Assembly (NCBI RefSeq): GCF_022701195.1 | Contig: NZ_CP078089.1 | Coordinates: 62,001 to 126,000 of the forward strand | Reading direction: 5' to 3' | From: Allobaculum mucilyticum | GTDB taxonomy: Bacteria; Bacillota_I; Bacilli_A; Erysipelotrichales; Erysipelotrichaceae | Length of the DNA stretch: 64,000 nt | Shown: positions 43,042 through 51,265 of the stretch, in pieces | Layout of the letters: each line of letters opens with the position of its first letter | Numbering within the stretch: the first letter of the stretch is position 1 | Notes under the pieces: model-generated | Database searches by the model: none | What the model saw: only the letters and a program-made list of their open reading frames with translations | What the model was told of the DNA's origin: nothing | Program-made: the position numbers and the translations under genes

Positions 43042-46000
43042 TTAAAACAGCTGCTCGGCTTTTTTCATGGCCTGCTTTCTCTCTTCTTCAAGACGCTCAG
43101 CTTCTTCGATCTTCTCATCGATCCTGCTGAGTTTTTCTTCAAGCTGAGAAATCAGCGGTGTAAACGAATTGCCTTTTGCCAGTTCCCGTTTCGCATTTTC
43201 AAGATCGCTGCCAAGACGCTCGATTCTGTTCTGCGCCTGAGTAATCTGGTCAGGCAGATGGGAGAGCAGATAGTCAAGAGACATCGTCAGACCAATCGCA
43301 CTGTCTGTTTTTACTTTCAGCGGGTAAAGCTGTTTAATGCTTGTGCCTTTAAGATAAATTGGCTTCTCGTCTTTTGGACCAGACGTGCCGTACCAGTAGT
43401 CCGAAGGCAGGACGAAGACCTGGAATCCCTTGTATTCCATGATGTTGTAAAACTGGAGGCCCATTATGTATTGGGCATCATAAATACCCGTGATAATCTC
43501 ATTGCCAATCTTTTCGCGCTCATCGCGCGAGACGACTCTGTTCATCTTTTTGTAAAGAGCATCATCTGCCTGCATGCGTTGAACGCTCGTTTTCTGTTCA
43601 AAAATCTTTTCCGGAATCGACTTGATTTCAATCTGCAGGTTCTGCAGCTGATTCTGCCGCTGGCGGTGTCTTGTTTTCGTCCGCTCAAGAGCGTTCGCTG
43701 TTTCAACCCGCTTTTTGATCAGCGGATTGCCAATTGCAATCGCTTTGAGTTCCGCATAGGAAAGCACAGTATCGGCAATATCTTCCATAGTGCGCTCTTT
43801 TGCGGATCCGGCCAGGAACGCACTGATGAAACGCTGCTTGTTTTCAAGAAGCTGCCAGCTGTAGGAGTCAAATGTACCTTCTGTAATGTAGCGGAAGATT
43901 CTGACTTCCTTGCTTGTATTTCCCTGCCGGATGATACGTCCTTCGCGCTGAACCATATCTGCCGGACGCCATGGTACGGACAGATGATGCATCGCAACCA
44001 GGCGTTCCTGAACGTTGACACCGGTTCCCAGCTTTTCTGTTGAACCGATCATGACGCGGACTTTTCCCTGATTTACAGCGGCGAATAATTTCTTCCGTGC
44101 AATTTCCGTTTCTGCATCATGAACAAAAGCGATTTCTGACTCCTGAAAGCCGCGTTCGAGAAGCTGCTTTTTCAGTTCGTCATAGACGTTGAATGTCTTC
44201 TTCGGCGTTCCGATATCCGAGAAGACCAGCTGCGCGCTGTCCGGAAATTCTCTCGCGATTTCTGTCACCTTGTCGGCGCACTGAGAAATCTTGCAGAATG
44301 GGATTTCTGCTTCCGGCAGCTCTTCATCAAGAAGACGCAGATCCATGGCACACATACGGCCGTCGTTGGTGATTTTCAGCAGGTTGTCCGTCTTGCGGCT
44401 GACTTTGCGGTTGCGGACATTCTCTGTTCGCTCTGCAAGATCAGCGATATATTCCGCCTGACTTCTGGTTTTCTCTACGGTGACATCGGAGTAGCCGTTG
44501 AACTCAGGCAGCAGATCTTCCTGCGCATCAGCGTAATGGAAATCGCACACTGTCGAAAAGAGAGCCATGAGCTCCGGCAGATTATGGAATGTAGAAAAGC
44601 GGGTCATGGGACGCAGATGTGAAGAGTCGACATCCACTTCAAAATTCGTTTCGCGCTGGGCAAACGTATTGATCCACTGATCAAAGCTGCCAACCTGAAG
44701 ATCCGCCAGTTCATCCGGCTGCAGATAGCTCTGCAGAACGAACAGGTCTGCAATCGAGTTGGTCAGCGGCGTACCGGTCGCAAAGACAAGATGTTCGGTG
44801 CTGCGGGCTTTTTCGACCATTTCCTTACACTTGACTGCCCCGTTCGCATTCAGACCGACAACGTTGTCTGCCCGGCACTGCAGAGGAATGTTCTTGTATT
44901 TATGAGCTTCATCGACAAAGAGCGCATCAAAGTTCAGATCGTCGTAGCAGAGTCCTTCATCTTTTCCGTCATTTTTCTCTTCAAAGCGGATCAGGCTTTC
45001 ACTCAGCGCTTTAATCCGGTTCGTGAGTTTGTATTTCAGAGATCCGCTTAAGGAAAGCACATCATTTTTCAGATTCTGGATCTCTTTCTGCTTCTGCTTC
45101 ACCCAGTAGGCATGGCTCATCTTCACACGGTCAAAAGTCGAGTGAGCCATATAGCAGACAGTAAACTCGGAATCCCGGATCATTTCCAGAGTTTTCTGGC
45201 GCTTTGCGGGTGTCATCTGCGATGAACGGATAGTCAGAATATCGTCATCCGGATAAAGAAGCTCATGGGCGCTGATAAAATCCTGGAACACCTGATTGGG
45301 CACAGTAATCAGAATCCGGTTTGCGATGTTCAGACGTTTCATCTCATGGGCTGCGCAGATCAGTTCGTACGTTTTGCCTGTACCGACTTCATGGGCAAGC
45401 AGCGTATTCTTGCCTGACAGAAGAATCCGCGCCACCGCATTCTTCTGATGATCATAAAGATGGATATCCGGATTCAGTCCCGGAAAATCCAGGAAGGATC
45501 CGTCAAATTCGACGGTTGAAAATGCGGAGAATTCTTCGTTATAGCAGGTTTCCAGCTCTTCCATGCGATGGACATCCGACATGCACCAGTCTGCGAACGC
45601 TTCGCAGATCTGCCGCTGACGGTCCTGCGCCTGCTGTGTCTTTTCCCGGTTGAGAATGGACCGTTCTGCAAGCTTGCCCTCATCATCCCGTACATACTTG
45701 CGGTCATAAATCTTCACAGTACGGGCATTCATCGTCTGTTCAATGATTTTCAGTGCCGAAATCTCGAGGGTTCCATAGGTCAGGTTATTGCGGACATAGG
45801 AAAGATCCGATGCCTGATATTCCGTTTTCCATACGCCAAGGACCGGTTCGTAGATCACTTCCCTGACTGTCCAGCTGTCCAACAGTTCTGCGATAAATTC
45901 CCCGTACATCTCTTCGGGAATCCATGTCGCGCCAAGAGACAGATGAATCTGGTCGATCGGAATTCTGGAGGGAAGACGACGGTCAATCGCATCCAGGTTT

Positions 46001-46380
46001 TCCTGAAACAGGCCCGGAAAGCGTTCGTTCCACACCTTGGCGCGCTGCCGTTTCTGACGCAGGTTGCCAGTCAGATAGCTGGCTGCAAGAACCCAGCCAT
46101 CCTTCGGATCATAAGTATCGCTTTCCTGCATGTGATCCGGATCCTGAAAAATGCCATGTCCTTTCAGGCGGCTGATCAGTTCAGAAACATCCAGACCGGA
46201 ATGGGTACTCATCCAGCTAAGCGACACAGACCCCTTCTGACGGATGCATGCAATCAGGGCATCGCCTGCACTGTCGGCAGGCACTGCGAGCGATTCATCA
46301 TCTCGGTCTGGCGTATCCTCTTCGTCATCCATCCGGTCCATGTCATAGACAAGGTCCATTTCCTCAAAAAAATCGTCCAT
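43042..46380 (-). CDS. Large SNF2/DEAD-type helicase
   Basis: A 1112-residue superfamily 2 ATPase. The first ~50 residues are strongly acidic. The region to ~310 is not recognised but has a possible winged-helix part (KGSVSLSWMSTHSGLDVSELI). Motif I AHEVGTGKTYE is near residue 335, the DEAH-type box FVDEAHKYKN near 485, motif III VFATGTPLTNS near 530, and the second RecA domain ends with GTGVNVQERLVAMHHLSVPW and MVQREGRIIRQGN (motif VI). A long basic coiled coil closes it. The core matches the SNF2 helicases of conjugative elements and phage-like DNA, which are often fused to a methylase that is absent here. Start 46380 has GGAGG. Confidence 0.8.
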   Translation of the reverse strand: MDDFFEEMDLVYDMDRMDDEEDTPDRDDESLAVPADSAGDALIACIRQKGSVSLSWMSTHSGLDVSELISRLKGHGIFQDPDHMQESDTYDPKDGWVLAASYLTGNLRQKRQRAKVWNERFPGLFQENLDAIDRRLPSRIPIDQIHLSLGATWIPEEMYGEFIAELLDSWTVREVIYEPVLGVWKTEYQASDLSYVRNNLTYGTLEISALKIIEQTMNARTVKIYDRKYVRDDEGKLAERSILNREKTQQAQDRQRQICEAFADWCMSDVHRMEELETCYNEEFSAFSTVEFDGSFLDFPGLNPDIHLYDHQKNAVARILLSGKNTLLAHEVGTGKTYELICAAHEMKRLNIANRILITVPNQVFQDFISAHELLYPDDDILTIRSSQMTPAKRQKTLEMIRDSEFTVCYMAHSTFDRVKMSHAYWVKQKQKEIQNLKNDVLSLSGSLKYKLTNRIKALSESLIRFEEKNDGKDEGLCYDDLNFDALFVDEAHKYKNIPLQCRADNVVGLNANGAVKCKEMVEKARSTEHLVFATGTPLTNSIADLFVLQSYLQPDELADLQVGSFDQWINTFAQRETNFEVDVDSSHLRPMTRFSTFHNLPELMALFSTVCDFHYADAQEDLLPEFNGYSDVTVEKTRSQAEYIADLAERTENVRNRKVSRKTDNLLKITNDGRMCAMDLRLLDEELPEAEIPFCKISQCADKVTEIAREFPDSAQLVFSDIGTPKKTFNVYDELKKQLLERGFQESEIAFVHDAETEIARKKLFAAVNQGKVRVMIGSTEKLGTGVNVQERLVAMHHLSVPWRPADMVQREGRIIRQGNTSKEVRIFRYITEGTFDSYSWQLLENKQRFISAFLAGSAKERTMEDIADTVLSYAELKAIAIGNPLIKKRVETANALERTKTRHRQRQNQLQNLQIEIKSIPEKIFEQKTSVQRMQADDALYKKMNRVVSRDEREKIGNEIITGIYDAQYIMGLQFYNIMEYKGFQVFVLPSDYWYGTSGPKDEKPIYLKGTSIKQLYPLKVKTDSAIGLTMSLDYLLSHLPDQITQAQNRIERLGSDLENAKRELAKGNSFTPLISQLEEKLSRIDEKIEEAERLEEERKQAMKKAEQLF

Positions 46381-46589
46381 AGAATCCTCCGTTACCAAGT
46401 TACTATTTTCTCATACTTATAACGGTTTTTCACTTTGAACTGCGGCAGGGACATGGATTTGCACGGATCGAGCGAATTGAGGAAGCGCATTCTTTTTTTA
46501 CGGATTGCCTGGGAGGTCTGCGATTTTTGAAACAGGCCATGTACAATTTTCTTTACAGGTGCACGACACAAAGAACAGGAGGAGAAGCT

Positions 46590-48104
46590 ATGCAGAATCA
46601 GAACGATCCATCTACAGGAGAAAACAGACCAGTTCAGGACGATGCTGTCTCCTCCATGTCTCAGAACAATCTGCCTGCTGCAGACAGCGCAGAAAACTGC
46701 CCGAGGCCGGGAAAGAGGCACAACAGGAAAAAGTACCGGGAAAACAGACGGAAAAGACGCGAAAAAGAGAAAAGACAGGAGAAACTGCAGCAGACCATAA
46801 ATACAGTTCGCCGCTTCTTTACAGTTTCTGGACTCCGCAGAAATATCACCATTCTGAAAAACTATCTTGAAATCAAGCGGGCCAGAAGGGAGTATGGCGC
46901 GCTCAGTGAAAAGCAGTCGATCCGTGAGCTTCATCTGTTTGATCGAATCCAGCCGACCGAACGTGTTTACTGTGAAATGCCTATGAGTGATCTTCAGCTA
47001 GCGTCAATCGAGGACGGGCATCGCTGCCGGCCATATCTCATCCTGGATAAAACAGAAAACGGAATTATCGGTCTGCCGTGTTCCCATAAGCCATGGCTGA
47101 AAGTATCGGAGCTTCTTCAGTATCCGCTCGAGTGTGAAGACTATTCGCAGTATCTGCTGTTCGGTTCAAAGTTTTTAAACATCCACGATTCATGGGTCAG
47201 ACTGACGGAACCGGTTTTTGTTCCCGAAAAGAAAATTCTGTCCTACTCCGGACCAATCAACGAAACCGACATCCGTCAGATCAGCCGTCTGCTGAATATC
47301 TGCGATCCAAAAGATAAACGCTGGCCTGCAACAGGCTTCTCGAACCGTCCATACCAGCCTAAAGAAGGCGATCTGCTTCTGGTGTCAGGACTGGCCAGAA
47401 CTGCTTTTCTGATCACTTCTGCCGATCAGCAGACATTCTTTGGCTATTACGTCAGCCTTAAAAAGCCTCCAAAAGATATGAAAAAGGAGATTGCATCCAG
47501 ACGGCATGAACCTGCAGGCTCAGCCGACAGCTTACAGAGAATTCTTGCTTCATCCGATATCCAGGAGCCTCTTGGTTTTATTACCTGTCGCGAAATGATC
47601 TGTCAGATTCTGGATCTTGGCAAATGCGAACGGCCGATTGAACTTGGAATCCATATTGTCGATTTCATTTCCATTCCGACTCTTTATGCCCTTAAAGAAG
47701 AAATCAAAGCCAGACAGCACCATTTCCGTCCTGCCAGACCCAGGCAGCCAAAAAAGCGCCCCGTTTCAGGATTCACCCTGAATTATCCTGTCGGAGCGAT
47801 CTTTATCGAAACGTTCAGCGATCTTGAATGGGTCTATATGTTTACACAGGGACAAAGACACTATGGCGTTCTTCTGGACGATTATTTTGAAGGCGTGCCG
47901 CGTCTGAAAAAAATGACTTTTGACAACCTGCAGGAAGCCTGCGAAGTCATCGATGAAGAGACCTTTCTGGCTCTCGAGCCAGTGATTGAAATGACCGGAC
48001 TTTTAACTGATGAACAGCGCCAGCTTCTTGTTAAGGCCTATCTGGAACCTGAAGAACAGGAAGAGGAAGGAAACAAAGAAAGAAATGAAGAAGCGGATGA
48101 GTGA
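46590..48104 (+). CDS. Unrecognised 504-residue protein divergent from the helicase
   Basis: A protein of unknown family. Residues 1-45 are polar, and 45-80 very basic (RPGKRHNRKKYRENRRKRRE), likely to bind nucleic acid. Near residue 125, VYCEMPMSDLQLASIEDGHRCRPYLILDKTENGIIGLPC resembles the RP(Y/A)LI(L/V) core of MazF/PemK-like folds. A second such stretch (YQPKEGDLLLVSG) appears near residue 275 and a third (YPVGAIFIETFSDLEWVYMF) near 405. Three diverged repeats are therefore possible. The C-terminus is acidic. AGGAGGAG sits 5 bases before the start. It shares a 209-base divergent region with the helicase and may be co-regulated. No catalytic residues can be named. Confidence 0.6.
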   Translation: MQNQNDPSTGENRPVQDDAVSSMSQNNLPAADSAENCPRPGKRHNRKKYRENRRKRREKEKRQEKLQQTINTVRRFFTVSGLRRNITILKNYLEIKRARREYGALSEKQSIRELHLFDRIQPTERVYCEMPMSDLQLASIEDGHRCRPYLILDKTENGIIGLPCSHKPWLKVSELLQYPLECEDYSQYLLFGSKFLNIHDSWVRLTEPVFVPEKKILSYSGPINETDIRQISRLLNICDPKDKRWPATGFSNRPYQPKEGDLLLVSGLARTAFLITSADQQTFFGYYVSLKKPPKDMKKEIASRRHEPAGSADSLQRILASSDIQEPLGFITCREMICQILDLGKCERPIELGIHIVDFISIPTLYALKEEIKARQHHFRPARPRQPKKRPVSGFTLNYPVGAIFIETFSDLEWVYMFTQGQRHYGVLLDDYFEGVPRLKKMTFDNLQEACEVIDEETFLALEPVIEMTGLLTDEQRQLLVKAYLEPEEQEEEGNKERNEEADE

Positions 48105-48142
48105 ACAGCAGATCAGCGAATCTTCCCTGTTTTCGTGAACAC

Positions 48143-48169
48143 CTGTCTGCTCTTTTCAGACCTTTTTTT
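48143..48169 (+). terminator. Weak terminator after the 504-residue gene
   Basis: A short stem GTCTG / CAGAC with a 7-base loop followed by CTTTTTTTC. It is short but has a good T-run. Confidence 0.55.
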
Positions 48170-48410
48170 CAGGATTTTCTGTCCATTTTCGGCCTGAAAA
48201 GCACTCAAAAGGGCGCATTAAGAAAGATTTTCGATTGAGAGAATAGAAAATACCCCATATCTTGTGCAAGATTATTCCCAGCAAAAACCGCAGTACCCTT
48301 CCGGTTTTTGTAAATACAGACAGCGGCAGTCAGTTTGAGCATGCCCCTGTTTAAGCCGGAGACAGATTCTCCGGCTGTCTGATCAGCTCAGGAAAGGAAA
48401 TCATCAGAGT
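48170..48410 (+). other. ddh leader region with a 9-bp hairpin
   Basis: About 240 bases. A perfect hairpin AGCCGGAGA / TCTCCGGCT (48354-48376, loop CAGAT) lies 34 bases before the ddh start and has no T-run. A lysine riboswitch was considered because of ddh, but its conserved core was not found. The ribosome site is AGGAAAGGAAA. No clear promoter. Confidence 0.5.
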
Positions 48411-49385
48411 ATGACTATTCGAGTAGGCATTGCCGGATACGGCAACCTTGGCAAAGGCGCAGAGAAAGCAGTCTGCGCAGCCGAAGACATGGAACTCGCT
48501 GGAATCTTCACCAGACGCGCTCCCGAATCGCTTCATCCAGCCAGTGGCGCACCTGTCTATGCACTCAGCAGCGCACCGGATTTCAAAGATGATATTGATG
48601 TCATGATTATCTGCGGGGGATCCGCAACCGATCTGCCAGAGCAGACACCGGAACTCGCCCGTTACTTCAACGTTGTCGATTCCTTTGATACACACGCCCG
48701 CATTCCCGAACATTTCGCCAATGTAAACAAAGCCGCAAACGAAGCCGGCACAACAGCTGCGATTTCGATCGGCTGGGATCCGGGACTGTTCTCGCTTGTC
48801 CGTCTGATCGCTCAGTCCATTCTGCCCGATGGCGAAACCTATACCTTCTGGGGCAAAGGCGTTTCCCAGGGTCATTCCGATGCCATCCGCAGAATTGAAG
48901 GTGTTGCAGATGCCAAACAGTACACCATTCCAAAAGAAGAAGCTCTTAAAGCCGTCCGCGCCGGAAAACAGCCAGAGCTGACAACCCGTCAGAAACATGC
49001 ACGCGAATGCTTCGTCGTTCTTGAAGAAGGTGCCGATCCGGAACGCATCGAAAACGAAATCAAAACGATGCCTAACTACTTCTCCGACTACGACACAACC
49101 GTTCATTTCATCTCACAGGAAGAAATGAATAAAAACCATTCGAAGCTTCCCCATGGAGGATTCGTTCTGCGCAGCGGTTCAACTGGTGACAACCATCATC
49201 TGATCGAGTTCTCGCTGGATCTCGATTCCAACCCGGAATTCACCGCTTCCGTTCTGACTGCCGTAGCCCGTGCTGTTGTCCGCATGAACAGGCAGGGACT
49301 GACCGGTGCAAAAACCATCTTCGATATTCCGGCAAGCTATCTCTCCAGCATGAGCCAGGAAGAGATTCTCGCTCATCTTCTCTAA
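48411..49385 (+). CDS. ddh: meso-Diaminopimelate dehydrogenase
   Basis: A 324-residue NADPH-dependent enzyme that forms meso-diaminopimelate from L-tetrahydrodipicolinate in one step, for peptidoglycan and lysine. The cofactor motif VGIAGYGNLGKGAEKAV is at residue 5, followed by FTRRAP for NADP. Substrate residues lie in SIGWDPGLFSLVRL, WGKGVSQGHSDAIRRI and SGSTGDNHHLIEFSLDLDSNPEFTAS, the last a hallmark of Ddh. Length is typical. It is a single gene with a terminator. Its presence argues that the cell has a dehydrogenase route to meso-DAP. Confidence 0.95.
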   Translation: MTIRVGIAGYGNLGKGAEKAVCAAEDMELAGIFTRRAPESLHPASGAPVYALSSAPDFKDDIDVMIICGGSATDLPEQTPELARYFNVVDSFDTHARIPEHFANVNKAANEAGTTAAISIGWDPGLFSLVRLIAQSILPDGETYTFWGKGVSQGHSDAIRRIEGVADAKQYTIPKEEALKAVRAGKQPELTTRQKHARECFVVLEEGADPERIENEIKTMPNYFSDYDTTVHFISQEEMNKNHSKLPHGGFVLRSGSTGDNHHLIEFSLDLDSNPEFTASVLTAVARAVVRMNRQGLTGAKTIFDIPASYLSSMSQEEILAHLL

Positions 49386-49410
49386 ACCCATCAAATTCTG
49401 ATTCCCATAC

Positions 49411-49455
49411 AGCGAAGCGACTGTTCCATGCAGCCGCCTCGCTTTTTCGTTTTTG
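49411..49455 (+). terminator. Rho-independent terminator after ddh
   Basis: AGCGAAGCG pairs with CGCCTCGCT (one mismatch) over a 15-base loop and runs into TTTTCGTTTTT. Confidence 0.8.
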
Positions 49456-49629
49456 CAGAAAAGTGCATGCGCTTACCTTCAGAAAACCTTTATCCTCTTT
49501 CTTTACTCATTTTTAAGACGGTTATTGTGCCGTACTTCACGCAAACTGCTTTATGCAAAGTCTGTTAGGATGAGACTGAAAAAAAGTGACAAAAAGCAGA
49601 ACAAATCTTTGCAGAAAGGAGTCGAACTT

Positions 49630-50466
49630 ATGAATCAGAACAAACCGCAGAAGGAAAACTCCAGCCAGAAATCCATCGTATTTCTCGACCTTGACGGAAC
49701 CCTCTGGCAAAACGAAATCATTCCCCCATCCGCTCTGGAAGCCCTGAAACAGGCAAAAGCCAACGGCCATCTCATTTTCACCAATACCGGCCGTTCAAAA
49801 GACGGCGCGTCGGATCGCCTTGAAGAGCTGCCGATTGCCGGCGAAGTCTATTCCGCCGGAACCGAAATCTGGCAGGACGGATCCCGGATCTTCTACCAGC
49901 CCATGCCTGAAGAACTTGTACGGAAAATCATTGCCAAGCTGCAGGAACTGAACGCCGGCATCTGCGTTGAAGGTTCAGTCTCCACTTTTGCCAACCAGAA
50001 ATCCCGTGAACACTTTCTTGAAGAGTTCGGTGCAAAAGCAAATGAACTGCGGTATTACCGCGCTCCCGACATTTCAGAAATGAAACCGGAAGACTATCAG
50101 TCCGTCATGAAGATTTCAGCCAATGGTCTTACTGATGGCCTGCTCGATGATTTCCTTGATGAAAACAACCTGACGTTCACCCTGTTTCATACACACAATA
50201 ACGAGGGGATCGTATCCGGTGAAATCTCCCAGTCAGCCTGGAATAAAGGAACCGCGTTCAAAGAAATCCAGAAGCGGCTCGATGAACCGTATCGCACGAT
50301 TGCGGTGGGCGATTCCGCAAATGATCTGCCGATGTTTGAAAAAGCGGATCTCTCTATTGCAATGGGAAACGGTACAGAAAAAGTCCGCCAGGTCGCTGAC
50401 TATGTCACAGACTCCATTGATGAAGACGGACTGTACAGCGCCTTCCGCCACTTCCATCTGATCTGA
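49630..50466 (+). CDS. Cof-type HAD-IIB phosphatase
   Basis: A 278-residue HAD hydrolase. Motif I is FLDLDGTLWQ (Asp nucleophile near residue 20), motif II FTNTGRSKDG near residue 54 and motif IV VGDSANDLPMFEKAD near residue 230, followed by AMGNGTEKVRQVADYVT, the typical Cof-family ending. A C2-type cap lies between. Likely substrates are sugar phosphates or similar small phosphomonoesters; not determinable. The start at 49630 follows AGAAAGGAG by 8 bases. A frame open further upstream lacks family similarity and overlaps the ddh terminator. Confidence 0.88.
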   Translation: MNQNKPQKENSSQKSIVFLDLDGTLWQNEIIPPSALEALKQAKANGHLIFTNTGRSKDGASDRLEELPIAGEVYSAGTEIWQDGSRIFYQPMPEELVRKIIAKLQELNAGICVEGSVSTFANQKSREHFLEEFGAKANELRYYRAPDISEMKPEDYQSVMKISANGLTDGLLDDFLDENNLTFTLFHTHNNEGIVSGEISQSAWNKGTAFKEIQKRLDEPYRTIAVGDSANDLPMFEKADLSIAMGNGTEKVRQVADYVTDSIDEDGLYSAFRHFHLI

Positions 50467-50530
50467 ATCAGCATTCTTCTTTCCCTGATTCATAATCATC
50501 CCCCCCAGAACCACACAGAAATGACCCCGC

Positions 50531-50564
50531 AGCTTCTCTTTTTTCATTTAAAAAAAGAGAAGCT
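50531..50564 (+). terminator. 14-bp hairpin after the HAD gene
   Basis: AGCTTCTCTTTTTT and its exact reverse complement flank a 6-base loop. It is 65 bases after the HAD stop and is the only terminator candidate, though the T-run is in the stem. The rest of 50467-50893 shows no gene except the tiny frame noted at 50757. Confidence 0.5.
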
Positions 50565-50756
50565 GTTAACTCCTTTGGCTTTTTACAGATTTGGGAATTG
50601 TATTGCGATCGATCCCAGATGAACACATTGCCGAATAAACACTGAATTCACGACTCATACCAGTAACTGTTCGATAATGCGACCTGACGTTGCAGCACGA
50701 GCAAAGGTAAGAATGATCGGAACTGTTACTGCATTGTGCATTACAGCTTCTTTAAA

Positions 50757-50798
50757 TCAAGTGTTTTCAGCAATGAATTCACCGATCTTATGAAACAT
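50757..50798 (-). CDS. Possible 13-residue peptide with strong ribosome site
   Basis: AAAGGAGG, six bases, then ATG and the frame MFHKIGEFIAENT ending in TGA. The ribosome site is among the best in the region, yet the frame is tiny. It lies downstream of the zinc-ribbon gene on the same strand. It could be a real small peptide, a leader, or the 5' stub of a lost gene: the next 95 bases on the - strand read as a plausible but stop-interrupted continuation. Confidence 0.3.
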   Translation of the reverse strand: MFHKIGEFIAENT

Positions 50799-50893
50799 AC
50801 AGTTTCCTCCTTTTATTAAAGGAGGAGTAAAAATTGCGAAAAAGAAAGAGCCACTGGAATATAAACGTTCGCAGCAGCTCTTTGAGAATCGGT

Positions 50894-51232
50894 TTAATTG
50901 AATAACATAATCATTACGAAGAACATCCAGGAAGCCCCAGCGGTAAAAAATACTAGCCCGTCCATTACTGCGCAAAGTATCAATAACAAGATACCAACTG
51001 CAAGCAGAACAACACCAATTTTCCTTCTTGATGTAATGTCTTTAGCTTTTTCTTGAACTTCCTGGATTTTGGCCTCATCGATGTTTCTGTGCTTGATGAC
51101 CTTATGATTATCATCATTGAGAATCACATGATTACCACAGTACTGGCAATAAATATCATGTTTACCCTCGGCAAGCTCTACATGCTTCATCTCTGCTCCG
51201 CATATCGGACAAATCAGATCGATAACTGTCAT
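50894..51232 (-). CDS. Zinc-ribbon membrane protein
   Basis: A 112-residue protein. The N-terminal ribbon has two CxxC knuckles (ICPICGAEM and IYCQYCGNHV, about 17 residues apart) that should bind zinc. A charged stalk (KVIKHRNIDEAKIQEVQEKAKDIT) and two membrane helices (IGVVLLAVGILLLILCAVMDG and LVFFTAGASWMFFVMIMLF) follow. Function unknown. GGGAG seven bases before the start serves as ribosome site. An IS4-family element begins only 33 bases upstream of the start, so the original promoter has been separated from the gene. Confidence 0.7.
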   Translation of the reverse strand: MTVIDLICPICGAEMKHVELAEGKHDIYCQYCGNHVILNDDNHKVIKHRNIDEAKIQEVQEKAKDITSRRKIGVVLLAVGILLLILCAVMDGLVFFTAGASWMFFVMIMLFN

Positions 51233-51265
51233 ATAATGACTCCCGTTTTTTTCATACTAGTGTAC

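Noticed and set aside
48170-48410. Lysine riboswitch ahead of ddh
   Set aside because: The region is long enough and the gene fits, but the conserved lysine-riboswitch core could not be found; only one simple hairpin is present.
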